A DNA stretch of 64,000 bases from Halictus rubicundus (GCF_050948215.1 NC_135157.1:6262001-6326000); one strand, 5' to 3'. Shown: positions 1-13,021, numbered from the stretch's first letter. Notes: a model not told the origin generated them from the letters alone. Numbers and translations: made by a program.

Positions 1-1240
1 TCTCGATCCAGTCTGTTTGTCCCGCGACAAATCGAGGTTTTTCTGTATCCGAATACGGCGACCCAGCTCTAAAAATATGCGAAAAACATGGAAACGTGGA
101 GTCATCGGAGAGTTTCGAATTTGTTACGCGATCGGAGGATCGTGGGACGGGTTGGATGCGAATACACGTATCTGAATGACTTTAAAGCCACCTTCGGTCG
201 ATCTTGTAAGTTCCGGTGGGTGGCGTAGGCGTTCGCCAGGTGGACGTTCATGGTGCGTTAGCATGAAGATCGACCTTACCGAGATCGATCGATGAACCTC
301 GATCGCAATCGGCTTCCACGCCCACGCGGAATCCTATGTGCTAGAGGCTGGCTAATTGATCGCTCAGCAGTGAAGGAGTTCGCGTTTCTTGGTGTCATAA
401 CATCGGTGTATATTCATGTATATTATTCAACAAATGTTGATAAACACTCGTGTCTAATTTTGCAATGTTAATTCTTCTGCACAGTTTCAGCAAATTGGAT
501 AGGAATTAAGATTAGAACGAGATATCAGATTTTACTATATTCATCAGATGTGTGTTACTGTTGTACTATTTATTTTTACGGAACTATTTTCAGCTTTCAT
601 TACAAATATGTTAATGTTGTCTATGCTTTCACTATACTGATAAACAATATTTGTGATACTGTTGTAGAAAAACTTTTTCAAAATATTTTCACATTCAATG
701 GATTCTAAAATAGCTCATCCCTTAACCGGTGTACTGGTGCACTTTCGATACTGTATCGTACGATAATTAGAAATGTATCGAGTGCAACTTCTTCAGAACA
801 TTTTGATTATTTAGTTCTAAATTACACGCTTGAACGTATCCGAGAAAATTTATAGAAAATTTTACTTAAGGGTTAATAAAAAGTTCGCCAAAGATTTTTT
901 TAAGGGCGAGAAGGGTCTCGTAGCACTCATGTGACGAGCACTCATGACAAATGAGCCGTTCACAGACCAAGTCGATTAACCACCATTCTAATTTGTCGAC
1001 ACTTCAAAGCAATTCATTTATGTTTAACATTTTACATTCCGAACAAATGTCCTTGTCGAGGATTTTCCATGGAAAACTTGAATTTGTTTAACGAAAAATG
1101 TACTTACAACCAACGTGTTGCGCAATATGAAATGCTATTTCATCAATTTTCTCTACTTTTATTTTGTGGAGTTAATCGATTTGGCAAGCGAGTGGCTCAA
1201 ATAAGAAGGTATGCACTTGTCCGCTGACTCCGATACTCAC
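1..1240 (-). other. Intron of the calpain gene after the core exon; no exon recognised
   Basis: By gene direction this lies downstream of the core exon's donor at 1240. No continuation of the calpain core (the segment after EKAYAK, or the catalytic His/Asn region) can be read on the minus strand. A CpG-rich patch occupies about 1-370 and the remainder is AT-rich. A minus-strand acceptor-like and donor-like pair bounds a short open stretch near 360-280, but its translation does not resemble calpain. Confidence 0.6.
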
Positions 1241-1523
1241 TTGGCGTACGCTTTCTCCAGAAGAGCCGGCCAGAATTGATCACTATGACGGCTCTGCACG
1301 AAAGCAAGCCGGCCGTGAATCGCCGGTAGCCGGTCGTCGACGAGAACTTCGACCCACGCGCCGCACCACCATAATCGGAATCGAAACACGCCGGCGTATT
1401 CGGCAGTCGGTGATCCTGGTGGTTCTCCACTGTTCCCGAATCCTTGGTCAGCTGGTACCACCCGGTAGAACAGTCCTTTGCTCAGGTGTAGAACGCCCAA
1501 GCAGGACACCAGCCACTTGTCGC
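1241..1523 (-). CDS. Calpain-C-like exon, N-terminal half of the (inactive) protease core
   Basis: Internal exon of a calpain-family (peptidase C2) protein, read from high to low coordinates. It follows a pyrimidine-containing acceptor ending TTCAG and ends AA before a consensus donor GTGAGT. The 283 bp are 2 nt, 93 whole codons and 2 nt. The translation has the calpain core landmarks in order: GDKW at the start, FYRVVPADQGF, then YAGVFRFRLW, VDDRLPAIHGR and FWPALLEKAYA. Active calpains have GDCW, where C is the catalytic cysteine; here the codon is AAG (Lys). That agrees with the insect Calpain-C lineage, known in Drosophila to lack catalytic residues. About nine extra residues (around GNSGEPPGSPT) lie between the DQ.F and YAG motifs. 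The catalytic His/Asn part and the later domains must lie left of the window. Family assignment is firm; the Calpain-C subfamily call is inference from the missing cysteine and overall resemblance. Confidence 0.9.
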
Positions 1524-2931
1524 CTGAATTTCAAAACGAAGCATACAGTTTCACTCACCTAACTCAGACACCCTCTAACCCTCGGACGGCAGCCATTTGT
1601 ACCGAAATGTTCCATCGAAATTTCAGTTTTTCTACAGTCAGTTGAAATTATTAACTATTTATACTGAGTCCAAGAAGGAGATCGACCTCAAAGAAAAGGA
1701 TTGAAAAATATGTAAGAAAGAATTGTTAGGTATGTAAAAATTTAAATAGCTCTAGTTATGGCTGCCATAGAATGGTCAAAGGGAGTGGACGTAAAAAATA
1801 AGTCATTTTCATGTCACTGTCTCTCAGAATCTGCTGCAGGTATCACTTCAAGTTCTTAAAGCGAAATAGTATTATCATAGATGTGTGTTTTAGTCGAAAA
1901 GAGTCTCGAAATACGTAACAAAAAAATTATACAACCCTGAAAATGTGTGGACTGTTTTGCACTCTTACCTTCAGGCTAGTAGAAGCTGCCAATTAGGTTG
2001 TATGCCCAATTTCGAAAAAATCTTTGGCTAAGATGTGTCGTACCCTTGGCAGCAAAAGCAAATAAAATTTCAACTCTATCAGTCGAACGATTATTGAGAG
2101 AAGAGGAACATGAAATTGGCTTATTTTTCATGTACGAATTAATTTGTAGAAAATTTCATCGAAATTGATTAAATTTGGGAAATGATAGCTTCCCACGATT
2201 TCCGGTCTATAACTCTCAAAAATCGGGAGGCTTTGCTCTAAATACTGTACGTAACGTAAGCTATTGCAACTACCGTTCCAGTTACAGATGTTTTAATTTC
2301 AGATGTAAAGTAGAGTTACAAACAGCGCATTATTTCAGGTCCCCGTGTAATTGTTCGAATGCAACATTTCTTAAAGTGTTCCCGCAGCCTAATCTGACGA
2401 ATCTCTGAACTTTTACTGAATAGAAATGAAGCACTATGTGTAAATCATAAAGCTGTGGACAATGAGATGGGCGGCGAATCGCGTGATTCATAAATCAGAA
2501 AGGTTAGAAACTGAATTTTCTCGTTTGTAAACGACCCTGATGGCTTATGCATGAAAGTGATAAGCATCAACGAACTATATTGTGAGCCGCGCGCGTTAAT
2601 TGAATTATGTATTCGCACCATTAATTACGCGAATACGAGGGAACGTTCGCCATTAATTACTGCCTCTGTTACTAAAAAATGCATTATAATGGCCGAACCG
2701 CCGACGTTTACACTGTAATTTCGGGAAAACTGTTCGAAACGGTGCCTTTTGAAGCGCTTATATCGTTGAACGAACTTATTACACAATGTAACACAGTAAA
2801 TATGTAACGCCATACTATGCAGTAAGCATAGTACATTTAATGAGATCTAATATAGTAATACAGGTCAAATGAGTTCGGGCACAAACAGAGTGAGTTCGGT
2901 CTTTCCCTTTTTTTGTCCTTCCGACAATTAA

Positions 2932-3172
2932 CCCTTTGCACTCGGCGCTATTTTCATTCTAAAACTACATTTTTCTTCCGTCTTAGAATATTTTCATTTT
3001 ATTCATACGAAACTGATCCGATTTCCACATGTAATATTTAAATGTTTAGCTATCTATTAAATAAAAATTTTGTAATGTAACCAATATTTTGTAATATTTT
3101 TTGTAATTTCTTTGAAATAATGCCACAACAATTTCTAGTGGTGCTTCAGAGTCACCACTCGAGTGCTAAGGG
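2932..3172 (+). mobile_element. piggyBac-like MITE, CCCTTTGCACTCG family, copy 1
   Basis: Begins CCCTTTGCACTCG and ends CGAGTGCTAAGGG, and is bounded by TTAA at 2928-2931 and 3173-3176. TTAA target sites and CCC/GGG termini are characteristic of piggyBac-type elements. There is no coding capacity. The interior is AT-rich and shared with the three other copies in the window, including the CACCAC(T) motif near the GCTAAGGG end. Confidence 0.8.
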
Positions 3173-6100
3173 TTAAAATGTTAAATATGGTATGGCACGC
3201 GTTAAAAAGTAGGCCAAATAATTGGACGTTTTAACAAAATAACAGGGCTACTGATCTTTATAACAGTTTTCCAGCATAATTTCAACAAACCGGGATAAAA
3301 TAAAAACTTATCGCTTTTCTGAACGGGTGTCAAATAATATAGATAATAGATAAGGATAGATGAATTAGAAAACGCGTGGACCTCGTTTCTAATTAAAAAG
3401 AAAAAGTGTCGGAAGACACTTGTCCGTAGACGAAGGAGCCATTTACGCGACATGAAACGCGTCGGTCACTATAGTCCACGGTGTTATTTAACCTGCCCCG
3501 GTCAGACGGACAGGTTTGTCCACGTGGAAACGTATTTGTTTACCCGCGCGAACTGGACACTCCGACCGGTTAACTCATCGGTAATCTTTGCGGTGTAAAA
3601 CCGGGTCTCTCCCGTCGGTATAGTGAAAGTGGATCGACGCAGTCCGTTTGAATAGAGACACAATTTAATCCGAGCCGCAATTACGCGAGACGCGAAATGA
3701 TCGATCGACGTTGCATTAACGCCGATTTACCGAACGACGTTGATTCACCGAGCGAAATTAATACACGCCCCGGCTCGTGATAATATTTTCATCCGTCGAT
3801 TGCAGCAACCGCCGAACCCCGAGCCGCGTTCTTTTTTCATTATCTCGGCTCAAAGAGGACCGCGGGTTATTTATAAAGTTCGATTATTACCCATTACGAT
3901 CGAGAATTTCGAGGTCGTATATTTTTATTAAACGCGCGCGTTTACAGGTTAATGGATTGAATTTTGCGCGTCTCTCCCGGGGATAATTAAACACCGCCGA
4001 ATGTTAGGTAACAACGCGCGAACGGAGTTTGCAGCAGGATCAACGAGAACGTGCGAATCTATGAATAAAACGCAGCGAAGAAGCTGCGGAAATTGTTCGA
4101 TAAATTATGGAATAGTCTCAACCGCGATTCTTCCTTTCCCGTCGATGAACTTCAGAGGTGAAACAGATTCGTAATCTTCGCTCCGTGTGTCGTAACACCG
4201 TGAGAACATTTTCTGGGATCGAAAAGAGACGGCGGGCCGTTCGTCGCGTCCGCGTCGTTCAGCCAGCTCATTTCACTTTCGTTTTCGAAGGTCTAATCGC
4301 CGATTCATCCTATTAGAATACCGTACGACTTCATTGCAGAAACCAGAGGTAAATACACCGACGAACAAAATTATAGGATCGTTAAGCGAACCGATTATTA
4401 ACGAAATTGATTAAGGGGTATTCCCATTTTGAGCCATCAATTTTAGACAATTTCTCAGATCAAAAATGATTCTTAGGTTAATGGAGTGTTTTACAACTTT
4501 GTATACATGTTCGCCTATATTTCAAGATGACACGGTGTAATTTTTATGCAATTATCTTTATTATTATTCAAATTATTGCACGATTCCCGCAGCATATCAC
4601 TTTTCATGGCAGCCACCATAGTAATGAATGCCTTCAAAATACACTCATACACTCTTTTATACACTCTGCCTTCATCTTTATTTTTTTTTTAAATTTTTCT
4701 CTATTTTTATAAAATACAGATCTCTTTACCTTGTATACTGAAATGATGGAGGATAAATTTTTTTTAACAAAATAATGGTAACTGCGTATTTTATGCATTT
4801 GTGACAAAACTGGATAGAAGCAATTTAAGGTAGCGAAAGAGTGAAAATAATAGAAGTGTAGTTTCAATTTGTTAAAATTATTAAAGAAACAGTGAAATAT
4901 TTATGTGGACCCTGTTCCTTTTAATTGATACAGAAAATTTTTCTTCTTCAAAAAGATCGACTGTGTAGTTTTTATTACATTTAAATGCTTAAGTTCAACT
5001 ATTTAGATTTAGGTAAAATATTTGTTAACATAGTGTGGAAAACGTGTATTCAATCAAACACAAGTTCTCGAAGATGAAAGGTATCTATAATTATCACTGT
5101 GACACAGCAATGGTAGAATTATGTGAAATATGAAATGATATTTCCATAGATGAATTGCAAGTTTTCTTCCATTATATTTTCCTCTCCACATGTTGAAAAG
5201 TAGCTGTTTAATGATAACGTTAAACACAAACCAATTAGACTGAAAACAACCATCAAAGTATGCTTTTAATCCGACACCTTTCTATTCTCATAAAATATTA
5301 CTTAAAATCTAATTTCTTCACAACCTAAAGAACAGTAATATAACGAGCACATGGTTTCTACCACATCCTTACGCAAATATTTATCGAAAGAGCACGTACA
5401 ATTCTCTCGATTTTCACGTTGACAACTGTGTCAAGAACTGCAAACACAGTTGTGCAATAACGGTTCCGAAGGGTTCACAGGACCGTACAGAAGTTTCTTA
5501 TAAACAGACAGTCACGATTCATTGAACCTTGAGCCGTCAAGCAACCGCTGTAGCATGGGTTCAATTTGCTAATCGCGAAAGTGATTTCAAATCAATGTCG
5601 TATTAATCTGTGTTTCCTTCAAACATGCATACAAAGCGAAAGATAATGTCGTCGCAGCGGATTATAAATTTTAATTGCAACATGTAACGATCGCGTAACC
5701 GTTGTTTCCGCATTAATGGATTCTCCGGAACTGTCTTTTACACTCGTTAATCACAAAACGAAATCATTGTTACCACGGTCGCGTTACGCCTTGATTCTTT
5801 TTTTTCCCCATCAGATGTTAAACATGTGTGCCAACGCTTGTAGAGCGGAAAAAGGTGCCTCGATTACCAGAATGAACGAGGAAAAACGAACGTCCACATT
5901 TGTCAGATTGTTCGACTATGATTCCGAAACATTATTTGAAATTGTAATTAAAGGATTAATTGGCGCTTCCGGTGAAAATTTCTCTTTGCAAGGTGCGCAC
6001 TTAATGTGGCCTATTTCGCTACTTGTTTCCTGTGTGATTATACCATTGTGAATGAAAACTATCGAGGGCGGTTACTACTTCGATGGTAAATTAGATAGCA

Positions 6101-6718
6101 GGATACCCTATGTTCTGTTATTTGTACGTTGCCTGTTCTGACAGCGAAATTGTTCGAAATCAATTAAGCCAAGCTGCGGATAGAATTACAATCAGCTAAT
6201 TTCCTTACGTGCATTTATGTTTGCACGTGTACGGTGAAACGGGCATTTAAACCTCGTTTATCTGCTTGGCAAGGATGCGGTATGATCATATGCATTTTTT
6301 ATTACTAAATTTTATTGATAATTGCGAGAAACATGTTCGTTAAAATTCATTTACTGAATTCTTTAACTTTCCGAATTGACTCCATTTATTTCTTGTCTGT
6401 AATAAACTATAACGTCGCCGTCTTTTATGTGTTTAGGAAAAAAATGTATACGTAAAATATAAAACTATAGAATCATTAGAAAAATCCAACAATGTTTATT
6501 ATTTTCGACTTATCGAAAATACTTCAAGAAGAAACATAATTCAGCTTCTGTTCCTTGCAATCAAGTTAGACAATTTTTATTTTACACAATGATCTGCTGT
6601 CCTAGTTATGAATAATTATTATTAGTTATTTGATAATAAAGTTTAAATTTTATACTATACTTTAGTTCATTTCAACCTGAATAAATCGATATATTCAGTG
6701 CTGCTAATTTTATGTCTA

Positions 6719-6912
6719 GACTGCAGATGTTTATGCAAAATAAAAATCTTTTGCATCGATTGCAACAAACGGGAGTTAAACAAAAATGGATTTCGGCTCC
6801 TAATCGTTTTAATAAGTTGGCAATACTATTATATTCTTAAATTCTCCTGATGTTTTCACTGTTTCAATTTGTGACTAGTAATTTTTGCGATAAATGCATA
6901 AAATCTGCAGTC
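6719..6912. mobile_element. TA MITE, GACTGCGGATTTT family, full-length copy
   Basis: Starts GACTGCAGATGTTTATGCA, with the B end AAAATAAAAATC following. It ends GATAAATGCATAAAATCTGC then AGTC. The left flank is TA; the right flank is CT. Length is 194 bp, with no coding sequence. Confidence 0.7.
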
Positions 6913-9494
6913 CTCTATTCATGACAATTGTTTTGATGCAAAACGGTAGCATCTGATATGCGAATCACAGAATCAGTAAATCCTTTGTGTTTCCGACATA
7001 ATCTTGAAAATTGCAAGGAAAAGGGAGACGAGGGTCGTAATGTAGGTCGTCAGAAAAATTATCACGTGTCGTGCTCCCGGTCGCATGTGCAACGTGCACG
7101 GGTCCCGCGTACTCTCACACACGTTAACGGGACACGCGGCTCCGAGTGGTGCATCCTGAGGAATGCGTTTGCACGAATTCCCGGATCGCTCGACTTCCGT
7201 CTACGAGGCAGTCGTGCTGGTGAATTACGTCGGCTCCCAACGGACAAGAGATTAAGTCCACGATGCATTCTGCGATGGGAGCTTAGTGTCGCCGCAATTC
7301 CCCGAGCACGGGACGCGACGATCGCGAGAACCGTGCGACAAAGGGCCGCCTTGCGGGTTTGCGAAAACGTGAACTCGTGCGCCGCGACCATGCACAATGA
7401 CGGCACTTCGAGCGCGTGTCTAACAAATTGCATACACAGAGAATTCTCTATAAATGTCCGCAACACGATTCTGGCGAGGGTCATATATCGGATAACCATT
7501 CTTTGATTCAAACGTAGAACAGGACAGCACTAAAGGCCTCGGTTGCCCAGGAATACTCACTGTATTGAGAAATCAATTTTTAAAAATAATTGAATGGACA
7601 CGAGAGGGTTGAGAGGTCAAACGTCGTGTCGAAATTAATTTAAGATATTTAATGGTTTTATGAATATTGAAATTATACAGGGTTCTTTAATCAAATCAGT
7701 TGATAAATGAAACATTAAAAACGAGTTTCGTCCATTTCCAAAGAGAAACTAATGTCTGTTTATTAGACCGAGGCAATTATAAAAATGTCTATAAACAGCC
7801 TTACGATATATGTGCCGAGAACACTTTCGGAAATAATTTCTGACACATTCGTTTTTCTAATTCCGAAGACATACGGTTATTCCATTCCCTGTACCGTTAA
7901 TTAAAAGATCCGGTGCGTTCGATACGTGAACGCTCCGATGAAATGTGTTTTGTATGATGATGCGAGTGAACTAACATTACAGTAAGCGAGTTGAACAGTC
8001 AACGTTGCGTGAAAGTCTGTGGAATGCGAAGAATTAATACACGAAGGCGGATTTCAGCTTGAGCATACCTCGCGGAAGTTGCAGGGAATACCTTCCAATT
8101 CGAACAATTTAAGTTTAGTAATTCTAATAATAAACTTCCTAACGCGCGGGCTTGGCAAATATAATTGAATGATCGTGTCAAGTAGTTTGATGTGATTTAT
8201 TCATCAGGCATGATTTGACGCTAATTCGTTCGGTACATGTTTATTACCAAGACCGACGAGGAGTTTTCGATAAGACTTTGAGTGTTGGTAGTAAAGAGTT
8301 TATTGAGGAATATATTAGCATGAACCTTCCTCGACGATCTTCAAGAGTTGTAAAATTTGCAGAAGACACCCGACAATGTCTTTCGTTTGATTTAGAATGA
8401 CAACGGGTGCGTAAAGTGACATCTGTATTTTCACGCTATGAATGGAATTCTGTCAGAGCTCCATAATCGTGCTCGTAAGGTCACTTACTCTGTCGTAAAG
8501 TGATTTGTGATAAGGCACTTGTGATTTTTCTACTACTTTATTATGTGACGTTAAACACACAAAGATATCATCTGATATGATACGTCTCTTAGTGCGACCG
8601 ACCTGCCCTCTACAACGAAGCCAAGTTTTGGCCTCAATTTGGTGTCGATTCGGCACGGAATTTTGGCTGCGAACTTTGCACTCAAATACCGAGCCTAATG
8701 CGGAAACAGAGGGATCGGAATTTGTAGACTTTTCGTGGCAAATTCGTAGCAGATTGCTTACTGGGTACTAATTAATTAGAATTTGATAAACACGTGGAAT
8801 GGAATTTCAAGTTCTAAGATATTATGAGGGTTTCAAGTTATACAAAAAAGAGATGAACACCATGAAGCGGAAGGAGTGGTTGCCACGTAAAATTGAAAGT
8901 AACCGTGGAAAGTAATCTCCGGAGAATTTCGTTAAATTCCTACTTTTCTAAATCCGCTAACCGTTGGGATTCTTTCACGATGACGCAAAGATGCAAGGGG
9001 CAAACCGTACGATTATCATACAATACCGCTCGGTTCGTTAATTAAATCGCCGTGGATATTGAACCGATCGTATAGTATACGGCGGATTCTCACAGATTGA
9101 ACTCGCTGGAAGAAAGTCGTGGCCGTAACTGCATCGAAGTATGGCGTCCGTGGTAACGACCACGCTTTATCTCCCACGTTCGTCAAAGGTTACCGAGTCG
9201 GATTCAGGGTTTACGCGATTTCGAGGTCATTCGTAAGAAAAGTTGACGTGAGTCCCGATTCACGTTTCCGGTAACAATATCATTACGCCGTTGGATCGTG
9301 AGCCTCGACGTCGACGTGAGAGATGCCTAAGTGTGTCACAAGCTTGTCAAATCTTATACTATTCAATTACTCCGGCCATGTTTTCCTCGTATGCCAGGCT
9401 GTGTTCGTTTTAACAATAAGTGGCAATAGATTCTCTCAATTATACCGTACTACTGTATTATTATGTCACGTACTAGCTTGCAGATTGTTGCATT

Positions 9495-9890
9495 TGTGTT
9501 AACTTGCGGCGCTCAAAATGGTGGATCTATTATTAGAATGATATTGGGATATACTACCGACGAATTATGATATTAAAAATACAGTTTAGACATTGAAGAA
9601 CTAACAAGTCTGATGAAAATGGACACAAGAAACAATATAATGCTAATTGCACTGTAACAACTGAATTATTAAATCTCATACAGGCTGGCAAAATCGTTTT
9701 TCTTAGTTAGTTTGCGACGTCCAAAATGGCGGATCCTTTATCGGAACGATTACAATACGAACATACTTAATAGTCATAAGAATTGCACTATTGGATTATT
9801 AAACTTTATACTAGTTCCTTAATTGTTTTTCCTGTGTTAGTTTGTGGCGTTTAAAATGGCGGATCTTTTATCGAAGCGATGTCGACTCAT
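9495..9890. repeat. Degenerate direct repeat (3 copies)
   Basis: Three diverged copies of a segment like AGTTTGCGACGTCCAAAATG followed by GCGGATCCTTTATCGGAACG, at about 9500, 9708 and 9838. The AT-rich sequence between copies also recurs, for example TTGCACT(GTAAC)...TGGATTATTAAA. Spacing is irregular (about 210 and 130 bp), so this is an old array. Confidence 0.6.
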
Positions 9891-10654
9891 ATTACGAAAG
9901 AAATTTTAAATTAAAAATAAAGTATAAACATAAAGTAAACAGAGATATAGATACAGATAATTTATTTATAAGCTTTAACAATTTTCTTACCCATTTTGCC
10001 GGGTATCACGTCGAACTGGGCCGGCGTGTCGCTCACAAATATTGGTCGATTGCATAATTCCTGGAACACAATAAACGATTCAATTTGTATTTTCTCTAAT
10101 GAGACGACTCCGAATCGATTGTATCGCATTTGACAAGCACGATTTCCGCCATGAAAGCTTTCAGAGTAAATCGAAAAAAGAAGGATCTTGACCATGAAAA
10201 CGTAATTGACGAGTGGCAGACGTTCGAGGTCCCAGGACTCTAATTACCTGTAATTAATGTTCCCCCGTCACGACGCAGTCACCGTCTGAATCTGACGTCG
10301 ACCGACCACACGGTATTCCGTGAAAATGGCCCGTCTGAAACCGGAAACAACGTAGAAACCGTTCCTGCACTCGCGAAAGGAACGAGAAAAAGGCCTCGGC
10401 GACCGTAAAAACCATCGGGATGATCCGACAATGCGAGCCTACTACACATTGCGGATCACATTCCTAGCCTGTCTCTCGGAATAATTACGCGTTGTAGAAC
10501 GAGCGGCGAAGTGTTATGTCATCATCCTTTGTTCCAAGGCTGAAATTTCAACAAATACGCTCTGACAAATTAATACACCGCGACACGAATCGGGTATTTT
10601 AATTACTCACGGTTTCGCACGACTCGAAGGCTAACACAAGAATATTAATCAGTA

Positions 10655-10780
10655 GACTGCGGATTTTATGCATTTATGGTAAAAATGACTAGGTGACATT
10701 CGAAACTGTAACGTTATTAAAGGAATTTCAGAACGTTGTTAGATAGAATATGGAATACATTTTTATTGAACTTCTGTCGT
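10655..10780. mobile_element. TA MITE, GACTGCGGATTTT family, A end only
   Basis: After TA (10653-10654) it reads GACTGCGGATTTTATGCATT then TATGGTAAAAATGAC, the A-end consensus. The opposite end could not be found; the stated right limit is approximate. Confidence 0.55.
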
Positions 10781-12545
10781 TTCGTTACTCTTTTGTTTAT
10801 ATTTCAATCAGGAAATTAAGAACCTGTATGCAAAGTATGTTCAAAATGCACTGGGAATATGATAAAAGAGTGCATAGAACATAATGATCGTTAGTAACCT
10901 GCAGTATACATGCATACATTTTGTAGTTTTACATCTTTATGATCATGCCTAAAAAATAAAATCTGAAGCCATTGATGGAAAGGGCTACACAAACTAATTT
11001 TTTCATCTTCGATGTCATGATTTAATCCAATGGCTACAATTTTATGTTTTACACCATGATTATAATCGTGTAAAATAATATCATTTCTGCAGGCTGATAA
11101 TGACCATTGTATTCTACAAACCCTTCTATCATATTTCTAATGCATTTTCAGTATCATTTATGTAGAGACTGTTAAAATATTTAATTATCCTTGATTAAAA
11201 TATTCGAAACGTTTTAAAGAATTTTGTTTGTTACTCGCGGCAAAGAAAAACATAGCCTCGTGAATGGCTGCGTAAAACCACTGTCGGTTTGCGATATTAC
11301 GTGGTTAACAGCGATGAAGTAGTATACTTCTGAGTCACGCTTTAGCCATGCATAGTGACGATATCCTCATGTTCAACACAGGATACTCGGTTCATCGTTC
11401 CTGTTCACCACTCGTGTCACGACGCTCTCATTCAATCCTTTCCGGTCGCGCCAAAACCGTGACACACGAACGCGCGCATCGCGTAATAGCTAACGCGTCA
11501 ACGCAATCGTCGACCTTGATGCAGAAACGCTGAGCCGTCGCTCGCATTTATTACGATAATTTACTTACAATGTAGAAACCTGTGCTGTCTCGTTCACCGG
11601 GTGAAATAGACTCGCGAGTTGGCAATATTAGCGCCGAGTTTAATCCGTACTCTCCGAGTAGCGGCATCGATTGCGCGAGTTAACCGTAAGGATCATTGAT
11701 CTTTGGGACCGTTTGCTCATTCAAATTGAACGAACTCGGCTTATTAAATCCAATGATTTCTACATTACGGCAGAGGAATAGAAGAGTTGAAAAATGTCCA
11801 TAGAATTCGAAACTTTACCATTTTTCGAGCGGAATTCATGTAAGGAGGAGAACATACTAAAGGTGTTTGTAAACAACGTATTAGGATTCTGTATGAAGAT
11901 GTGAAATGTGAAATGATCCTTCCTTAAGCTGACCTAAAGGTACAACCAGAGGTACAATATTTTTTGAACAGCCTGTATGTCGAGTCAGACTAGTGGTGGA
12001 AATTTCGTTATTAATGTTATTAATTTCTTGTAGTAAAGAATTTAGGTAAGGTAGATAATTGAAGAATGTAGATGTACGATAAATAGAACATCGTTGACAA
12101 CAAAGTGGTTTTAATTTGGTAATTGTGAAAGGTAACGATTAAACGTCCTAAAACTATTTTTGGCAGAGAAATTAAATATTTCCTTTTTTATTCAAACTGG
12201 GAGCCTATTGTAGTGGACCGACTCGTTTTGGATATAACGTTGTCTTAATAATGGGAAGAGGGATCAATTATTTTAATCAATAGTTACGCGAAGTTGTTTC
12301 TGTAGAAATGAAATCCGTTAGTTTTGTTAATGGTAGCTTGTTAAATAGAACCGTTGGTTACGCGATTATAAGCACGAGTATGACAAAGAGACAGTCTACG
12401 TGTCAAGGTTGCATACTGTTTCCGTTACGGTTCCTATGCTGCAGATTCCTCGTCCTTCCTTTCCACAGTAATTAGAGCAAACCGTTGCGAAGAAATTGCG
12501 CGAATGTCGTTGTTTAGTTAACGTTCATATCGAACAGTTTGGTAT

Positions 12546-12840
12546 ACAGTCGGTCACATAATTGATGGCACACACTTTAAATTAGAATAACTATTTAATA
12601 ATATACTAATATGCTAATTATATACTAATTATATACTAAGACCGATACAGTCGGTCACATAATTTATGGCACACACTTTAAATTAGAATAACTATTTAAT
12701 AATATACTAATATGCTAATTGTATACTAATTATATACTAAGACCGATACAGTCGGTCACATAATTTATGGCACACACGTTAAATTAGAATAACTATTTAA
12801 TAATATACTAATATGCTAATTATATACTTATTAATATGCT
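12546..12840. repeat. 101-bp tandem array (about 2.9 units) with Tc1-like terminus in each unit
   Basis: Units start ACAGTCGGTCACATAATT at 12546, 12647 and 12748, exactly 101 bp apart, and are nearly identical. Each continues TATGGCACACACTTTAAATT, then an AT-rich tail with repeated TATACTAAT. The start resembles a Tc1-type inverted-repeat end. The array lies about 180 bp from the calpain exon's 3' edge, inside the intron. Confidence 0.85.
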
Positions 12841-13021
12841 AATAATAGACTAATTGAAATTGCTATTATTTCAAATAAATTAATATTATTTTTCTTTTCA
12901 ATTAACAGCATTGAAAATAATGGCGCGAAATAAATTATTTCAAGCAGTTATTTTGTATTTTAATTTTAGATAGAATTTACCCAGGTTTGTGTACTACACA
13001 ATTATGAACAATAATGATTAC

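Larger units (their letters stand above)
1524..13021 (-). other. Long calpain intron interval (11.5 kb)
   Basis: Lies between the two calpain exons. It contains a TTAA MITE (2932-3172), a TA MITE (6719-6912), one end of another (10655), a degenerate repeat block (9495-9890) and a 101-bp tandem array (12546-12840). CpG-rich patches lie at about 3480-4290, 7000-7500 and 8980-9310. Open frames in the 7.0-7.5 kb patch overlap on both strands without recognisable domains and look like chance. One small calpain exon is expected somewhere here but was not identified. Confidence 0.6.

Noticed and set aside
280..360. Putative further calpain exon on the minus strand
   Set aside because: Splice-like sites are present, but the translation shows none of the residues expected after the core exon.
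5716..6051. 111-residue plus-strand frame
   Set aside because: No recognisable family, no splice context, composition consistent with chance.
6958..7511. Long frames on both strands (182 and 149 residues)
   Set aside because: They lie in a CpG-rich patch where stops are rare, overlap each other, and show no domain or conserved motif.
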